A stretch of 64,000 nt of DNA from Tribonema minus (Eukaryota > Sar > Xanthophyceae > Tribonematales > Tribonemataceae): the NCBI GenBank assembly GCA_017506865.1, contig JAFCMP010000001.1, positions 2,232,001 through 2,296,000 on the forward strand, given 5' to 3'. A model generated the notes under the pieces. That model saw nothing but the letters and a program-made list of their open reading frames with translations, made no database searches and was not told where the DNA came from. Shown here piece by piece: positions 58,839-64,000 of the stretch. Within the stretch, counting starts at the first letter, position 1; each line of letters opens with the position of its first letter. A program made the position numbers and the translations under genes.

Positions 58839-59943
58839 GGCAGTCACAGCAGCGAGGCTCAGACATCTGTGCGCGGCTCGAAGAACTGCTGATGCCGCCG
58901 TGCTAACCGCCAGCAGCGGCAGTGGCGGCAGCAGCAGCGCAGCAGCAGCAGCACGCCTGGAAGGGGCATTAAGCTGCTTCGCCTACATGCAGACGCAAAG
59001 CTTGACGATCAGCAGCCAGTGATACATTTGGGAGTTGTTCACGTGCGTCGCGACCTTGCTGTTGGTTGCGCTTTCCTGCCCCGCTCTGACAGTAGTGGCG
59101 GCTCATTTTTTTGCGTTGTTCTTTTGTCCCACACATGAGCAGCAGTGCAATTGGTCGTGGCGCGCTTCACCTCTCATTTTGCGAGGGCTGCAATGCCACG
59201 ATCCACTACTGCAAATAAATGCACACTCTGAGGCAAGTGCACGCTTGGTCTTCTGTCTGCTGCTGCTGCTCATGTCGCGCCATGGCACCGAACGAACAGC
59301 AACTTTGTGCCTGACAGCTGCGACCTGGTCTCTTGGACAGGCGCTGGTGCCAGTGCAGCTGTGTTTTTCAAGTCAAGTTCAAGTCTCGTGATGCCGAACG
59401 GTTAGAACTCGGTTGTCCCACGCACGACACACGTTTGCGATGGTGCTGCTGGTGTGCCCTGCCCCCGTCAGCACTCCCAGCTGTCCCTCGCCCGCTGCTC
59501 GTCACCAGCAGGTTGTTGCGTGCGCTGCAGCATTGCTCTACTCCCCTCATCGCGCACGGGCGCGCCGCCCGCGCTGCCGCCGCCGCGCGCCGCCGTGAGC
59601 CACCGCAACGCCGCGGCGTCGCACTGCCATTTACAGCTACAGCATTCCTCCGTGCAACTAATATGTCAATGTGCCGCCACCATGCCTGGCGCTGGTGCCG
59701 TGAATGTGCGCAAAGTCAACTTCAAGTTGAAGTCAAATCGGTTACTTCGGTTACGTGACATCGCGATTTGGGCGTGAAACCGGCAGTTCTGTGTGTTTGC
59801 TTTTGCCCTGCGCGCGGTGTCTACTGCGTGACTTTGGCTGCGCAAGCCAACAGTGGCGCCATTTCTGACAGCAGCACAGTTCCTCCTCCTGAAAGCAGCG
59901 GCCAGGTGCTGTTTTGCCACACACAGAAGGGTGGGAACAAACA
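58839..59943. other. Spacer between modular gene and damaged BTB copy
   Basis: Colinear with the left arm (about 10995-10201) apart from the block X insertion at about 59395-59700, which is bounded by GGCGCTGGTGCC at about 59340 and 59686. A CAACTTCAAGTTGAAGT palindrome lies at about 59718-59735. No gene was seen. Confidence 0.6.
59395..59700 (+). repeat. Block X, right copy
   Basis: Matches 11590-11885 on the other strand. Located between the modular exons and the BTB copy, and absent from that position in the left arm. Flanked here by direct GGCGCTGGTGCC sequences, which suggests insertion or exchange by homology at that short repeat. Confidence 0.75.
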
Positions 59944-62900
59944 TGCGAGGTAGCAGTGTGGGCCCCTGTCTCTGCTCTGGGAGTCGCTAGAGGAGGAAGA
60001 GCAGAGCGTGCTGCTGGAACGCAGAAAACTGCAGGAGATATGGCTGAAGATTGCGGACATGCACACCGTCAACGAGGAAAAAAGACGAGCTTGAGTCATT
60101 GATTTTATTCAAGTCTGAACTGATTTGCTGCGCAGGTTCTTGGGGCAGCACTTGTACTGTCAATTGTCTGGTCGCTTACGCCACCGCGCACATTAACTCG
60201 AATTTGACGGAACCCCTGTTACTTGGATGGTAGCACTCAGGCAGTCTTGCATCCAAGGGGCAACTTCAAGTCACACAAATTGAAGCCAGACCACCAACAC
60301 TTGATGTTTGCTGACACTTTGAGACCGTACATGGGCGGTTAAGTAGACTTCAACAAGCATGGTACTGGTGTCGGCTATTGTTGCAGAGCCAGTGCCAGCC
60401 TTTAGACTGCTGCATTGGCTGCCTTCACTGCAATGCTGACTTCAAACAAGCATTCCCAAGAGGTTCAGGTTTGTGCAGTGAACAATAAATTCAATGCACT
60501 GCTGCGCAGGCTAACAAGGCACGCAGGACAGCGCCGAATGTCTAGCGCAATCTAAAGGATGTCAACATCTGGCTGCATTATTCAGTGGTCAGTGCCCATC
60601 GCCCTTCTTACGCCTGCGCTGGCGCTGCAACTCCTGCTGTGTTTGCAGGTTTGAAGCGGAAGCACAGCTAGGGTTTGTGCCAACGCCGACGCGCGTGGTG
60701 CTGAATGTGGGCGGGCAAATTTTTGAGACGACAGCGGGGGTGCTGTGTAGAGATCGCTTCAGGTGAGGCACTGCACCACATTGAAGAAGTTACAATGACG
60801 CAACACTATCTGCCCTCCGCTGCGGTTGTGTCCGGTTTGAGCGTCTTGGCGCGCACATCATGTAATGCCAAGTACCGTATTGTCTACAATTAAACCCATG
60901 GGGCGAGTGTTTATGAGTTCCCGAGCCCTCACAAAATGACGCCCCACCCTTACTGTTGCTCATAATGTGCCCCCCCCCTTTTCTCGCATGCATACGCAGC
61001 ATGTATCCTCTGCGTACGTGTACTCTGCACACTCTGTGACTCATGCTACATCACCACATTGTGTGTGCGCATGCATATGCACTGTCAGCAACGTGCAGAG
61101 CAGACAGAGAGACAGCTAACACTGTAGCCAAACTCACAAAAAGGCTCCCAGAAGCAGCTGGCTTTCTGAAAGGTGAACCGGTTTCAGGAGCGGCGTAAAA
61201 GCATGCTGGCACCTCATGATGGTGATAGATGAGCTGAAATGGCTCAAACATAAATGCACCCCGCCCTTTTTTCTCCATGTATTGATGGCGCCACACCCCC
61301 CTTTTTTGGCTGCATGAAAAACTCGCCCCATGGGCTGAATTGTAGATGATACAGTACGCCAATGCGAGGCCTCTGCACAGACGTGATCAAGCAGTCAGAA
61401 CAGCCACGTGCTCGCCCAAGCTGCCTGTACGTTCTGCATGTCAAGCATGTCAAACGCATGCGCTTCACCCGACAACACCCGCACGCCTACCGCGGCGACG
61501 GCAGCGCTGCTGCGCGCTGCTGCTGCCTCCGGCGGATGGTACACGTCAGACAGATATCACAGTCAACTCAGACACAACACGCCGCGGCTCTGCAGATGAA
61601 CAAACCGTCATGTATTGCCCAGTTGCAAATCGTGTCCGGCCCCCTCACCGTCCAATGACCCCCCTCCTTACCCCCCTCCCCCTGCTTCGCACGTGCGCGC
61701 AGCCTGCTGGCAGCGCTGTGCCGCGGCGGCGGCGGCGGCGCGGCGCCTCTGGAGAACGACCCCGCCTCGGGCGCGTTCTTCCTGGACCGCGACTGGTGGG
61801 TCTTCCGCTACGTGCTGCAGTTCCTGCGCAGCGGCGCGCTGCCACACGACGCGGCGCTGCTGCGCGAGATGCACGAGGAGGCGGCCTTCTACCGCCTCGA
61901 CACGCTGCGGCGCGCAATCGCGGGCAGGTGCGCGCGCGCGGGTGATGATTGGTAGCGACGGCGCTGCTGCTGCGTGGGGAGTTATGTGTATTTTAGGGAG
62001 TGCGCCCGCGTGTGACGGCCGCTAGCGGCGGCGCTGCTGCTGCGAGGGGAGACGTGTGTATTCTGGTGAGAGCCTTAGTAGCGGCCAGACGGCTGAGACG
62101 GGGGTAGGAAAAAGAGAATCGGCGATAGAAGGCTGGTTACAAGTTGCCAGTGAAATCAAGTTGTTTTCTTGCGAACTTTATGCAGAAGGCAAAGTTTGTA
62201 GCGTGTGCAGAGTGCAACGTAGCGTGCATTTGTGTTCCGGCACGCGCGCGCGCAGCTGGTGCTGAGCGCTGTCGCGGTGCTGCGCGCTGTGTATGGATGC
62301 ATGTGAACGCGACGGTCGGCTCCCTGCACGCGCTGCGGCGGAATGTGTGGCCAGTTAGACGGCATGAACGCGGAGATGCGCGAGATCATCTGCCGCTGCT
62401 GCGCTCGCGCAGCACGAATCTGGTTGCGTGTCGAGCACCGATCCGCCAAGCAATGGAAGGTCGACTGACGCTCACTCGTGACGCGACAGTGTGAAGCAGC
62501 ACTGTTGCGCATCTGCTCCATTCGTCATGAATGATACTGCAATTTGCGCTTGGACATGCCGTGTGCGCATCAGCGGCGCCTGCTGCTGCCGCGCGTTATG
62601 ATGTGCTGTCATGTAGCAACCCCCACCGCGTGCCACCTCCCTCATGCTTCTCTCAGCCAAACCGCGCGCGCATCGCTGGCAAATGTGAGCTCAAAAGCGC
62701 AAGCCGCACCCCCCCACCGCTCGTCACGCGCAGGATGGAGTCAGCGGCGACGGCGCAGCAGCAGCGGCACCACTGCAGCAGCAAGCCAGGCGGTGCAACC
62801 ATGCTAGAAACCAGCCCGATCAGGGCTTACGGGGGGCCCTCGTGGGCCACAACGCAGCGGGGTGATGCACATTACTTGGATGATTATGGTCGCAGTGGGG

Positions 62901-63001
62901 GAGCGGTGGGGGGCGGTCACTGGCGCGATGGCGGCAGCGGAGGCGCGGAGCTGCGGACGCAGGCGCGGACGCCGCTGCCGGACCCGTTTGGCTTTACCTG
63001 A
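59944..63001 (+). pseudogene. Damaged second copy of the BTB/KCTD gene
   Basis: Exon equivalents are 59944-60091, 60649-60762, 61703-61927 and 62734-63001. Exons 2-4 keep acceptors, donors, frame and the T1 domain (VVLNVGGQIFETTAGVL, DRDWWVFRYVLQFLRSG), and the tail ends TPLPDPFGFT. Exon 1 is broken in two ways: a stretch near 59958 is 7 bp shorter than in the left copy, giving an early stop, and its donor reads TTGAGT where the left copy has GTGAGT. Exon 3 differs from the left copy at about 13 of 225 positions, with roughly six amino-acid changes. It would need another first exon to be expressed, so it is probably a recent pseudogene. Confidence 0.8.
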
Positions 63002-64000
63002 GCGCTGCCATGTACATACAGAATACAAACCGTATGCAGATTCCGAGGCACGCGTGCTGTGTGTTGCGCGTCTCAGTATTTTACGCAATTTTGCAGGAAC
63101 GAAGCCAAGCAGCTTGATGCTTCAGTGGTGCCTGAGCACAGACGCGTCGCCTCTCGCTCCTCAATGAAGGCCGAATCTAATGCACATGCCATGTCAGGCG
63201 GCCGTGCCGTCAGCAGCGCCCTTGCCGTATTGCAGGGAACATTCAGTGCGTGGCACGCACTCGCTCAACAGAATTCATGAATTCATACGCCGCCAAAGGC
63301 CACGCTGCCCGCACCACTCACCACTGCCAGCTTCCATGCGGTCAGCTGCAGACCCTTATCGCTCTCGCAAGCAGTCGCCAGCCAGCCCTCCCCTCCCCCC
63401 CCTTACATGCTGCCGCCACTGCTCGCTGCCCTGCTTAGAATGAGGCAGCAGCGGTCCTACTGCCGCGCCGTGCGGCAGTCCGTCGCTGCTGCCGCAGTCA
63501 TCCATACCGTGCCACCAGTGCCGCCTCTGCCTGAGCGCTGCCGCTGCGACAGCTCCGCCGTTCTTCGTCGCACAAGCAAGCTGAAGCTTCACTCGTTCAG
63601 AATTTAGAACCTCCCACATCGCTCCGTGACGCCGCCTGTGCCATGCTGCGTGCACGCCGCCACCTTGCATGGCGCGCCCGATCCCAATGCACGTAAACTC
63701 TGTCATCTGCTGCGCAGGCGCCGCCGGCGCCGTTACGCGACAGCGACGTCACTGTCCGTCCGTGTTGCTCATCACCATCATGCAGCAGTGCTCATCACCA
63801 CTACAAGTAGCCAGTCATCAGGCGTCTCCACCCAAACGCCACGACCACTCGATATTCACCGTGCTGCATGCAGCGTAAATCAGCGCTTCGCCCAGACGTG
63901 CGCCACCGAGCAGCTGCCATCATGCTACGCCCAGATGCCGCAGGCACAGTATATACTCAGCGTATAAGCGGCTTCGATGAGACACTGCCCGCAACCCAGA
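63002..64000. other. 3' flank of the right arm
   Basis: Homologous to about 5825-6815 on the opposite strand. Frames in this stretch are not conserved between the arms, which argues against coding. Shared features include GAATTCATGAATTC and CATCACCATCATGCAGCAGTG. Confidence 0.6.

Larger units (their letters stand above)
57420..64000. repeat. Right arm of the large inverted duplication
   Basis: Matches the reverse complement of about 5.8-11.54 kb. Begins inside the penultimate modular exon and still matches at the last base of the window, so its outer end is not seen. Interrupted by an insertion (57549-58408) and by block X (about 59395-59700). Confidence 0.9.

Overview
The window looks like nuclear DNA of a photosynthetic alga with a complex (secondary) plastid, probably a stramenopile, with a haptophyte as the alternative. 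It is GC-rich with long poly-G/poly-C runs. Genes are intron-dense, with GTGAG/GTGCG 5' splice sites. Two proteins start with a signal peptide followed by a plastid-import type motif (FVLAP and FVIAP), and TTAGGG-type repeats are scattered inside the sequence. All gene models were built by hand from splice sites, exon phase and protein continuity. No search was run.

Layout. (1) 1263-3018, minus: an unrecognised 323-aa gene whose last exon is tandemly duplicated. (2) 6816-10200, minus: an intact 254-aa BTB/KCTD-type protein inside an inverted-repeat arm (about 5.8-11.5 kb), followed at 10996-11540 by decayed copies of the last two exons of the large gene described in (6). (3) 13320-23956, minus: a ten-exon, 550-aa type I membrane protein with kelch repeats. 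(4) 24120-30026, plus: a seven-exon, 182-aa plastid-targeted helical protein resembling the PsbQ/Psb31 group, divergent from the kelch gene over 163 bp. (5) 31036-33135, minus: a three-exon, 157-aa plastid-targeted thioredoxin. (6) 33384-58838, plus: a giant 23-exon gene of about 1,220 codons with nine copies of a roughly 60-residue module I cannot name, divergent from the thioredoxin gene. (7) 57.4 kb to the window end: the second inverted-repeat arm, holding the intact last exons of gene 6 and a damaged copy of the BTB gene (59944-63001).

The most striking feature is intron architecture. In almost every multi-exon gene, on both strands, an exon end with its 5' splice site, or an acceptor with its exon start, is repeated one to five times inside the adjacent intron, diverging between copies. 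I call these boundary echoes. They explain most of the intron length in several places and suggest that serial tandem duplication of exon-intron junctions is a main route of intron growth here.

The inverted duplication shows reciprocal decay. The BTB gene is whole on the left and damaged on the right, while the last exons of the modular gene are whole on the right and damaged on the left. Other items include a 1.3-kb Tc1/mariner-like element with a TA duplication, an 860-bp insertion in the right arm, an AT-rich island that resembles mitochondrial nad4L, and a 170-bp foldback.
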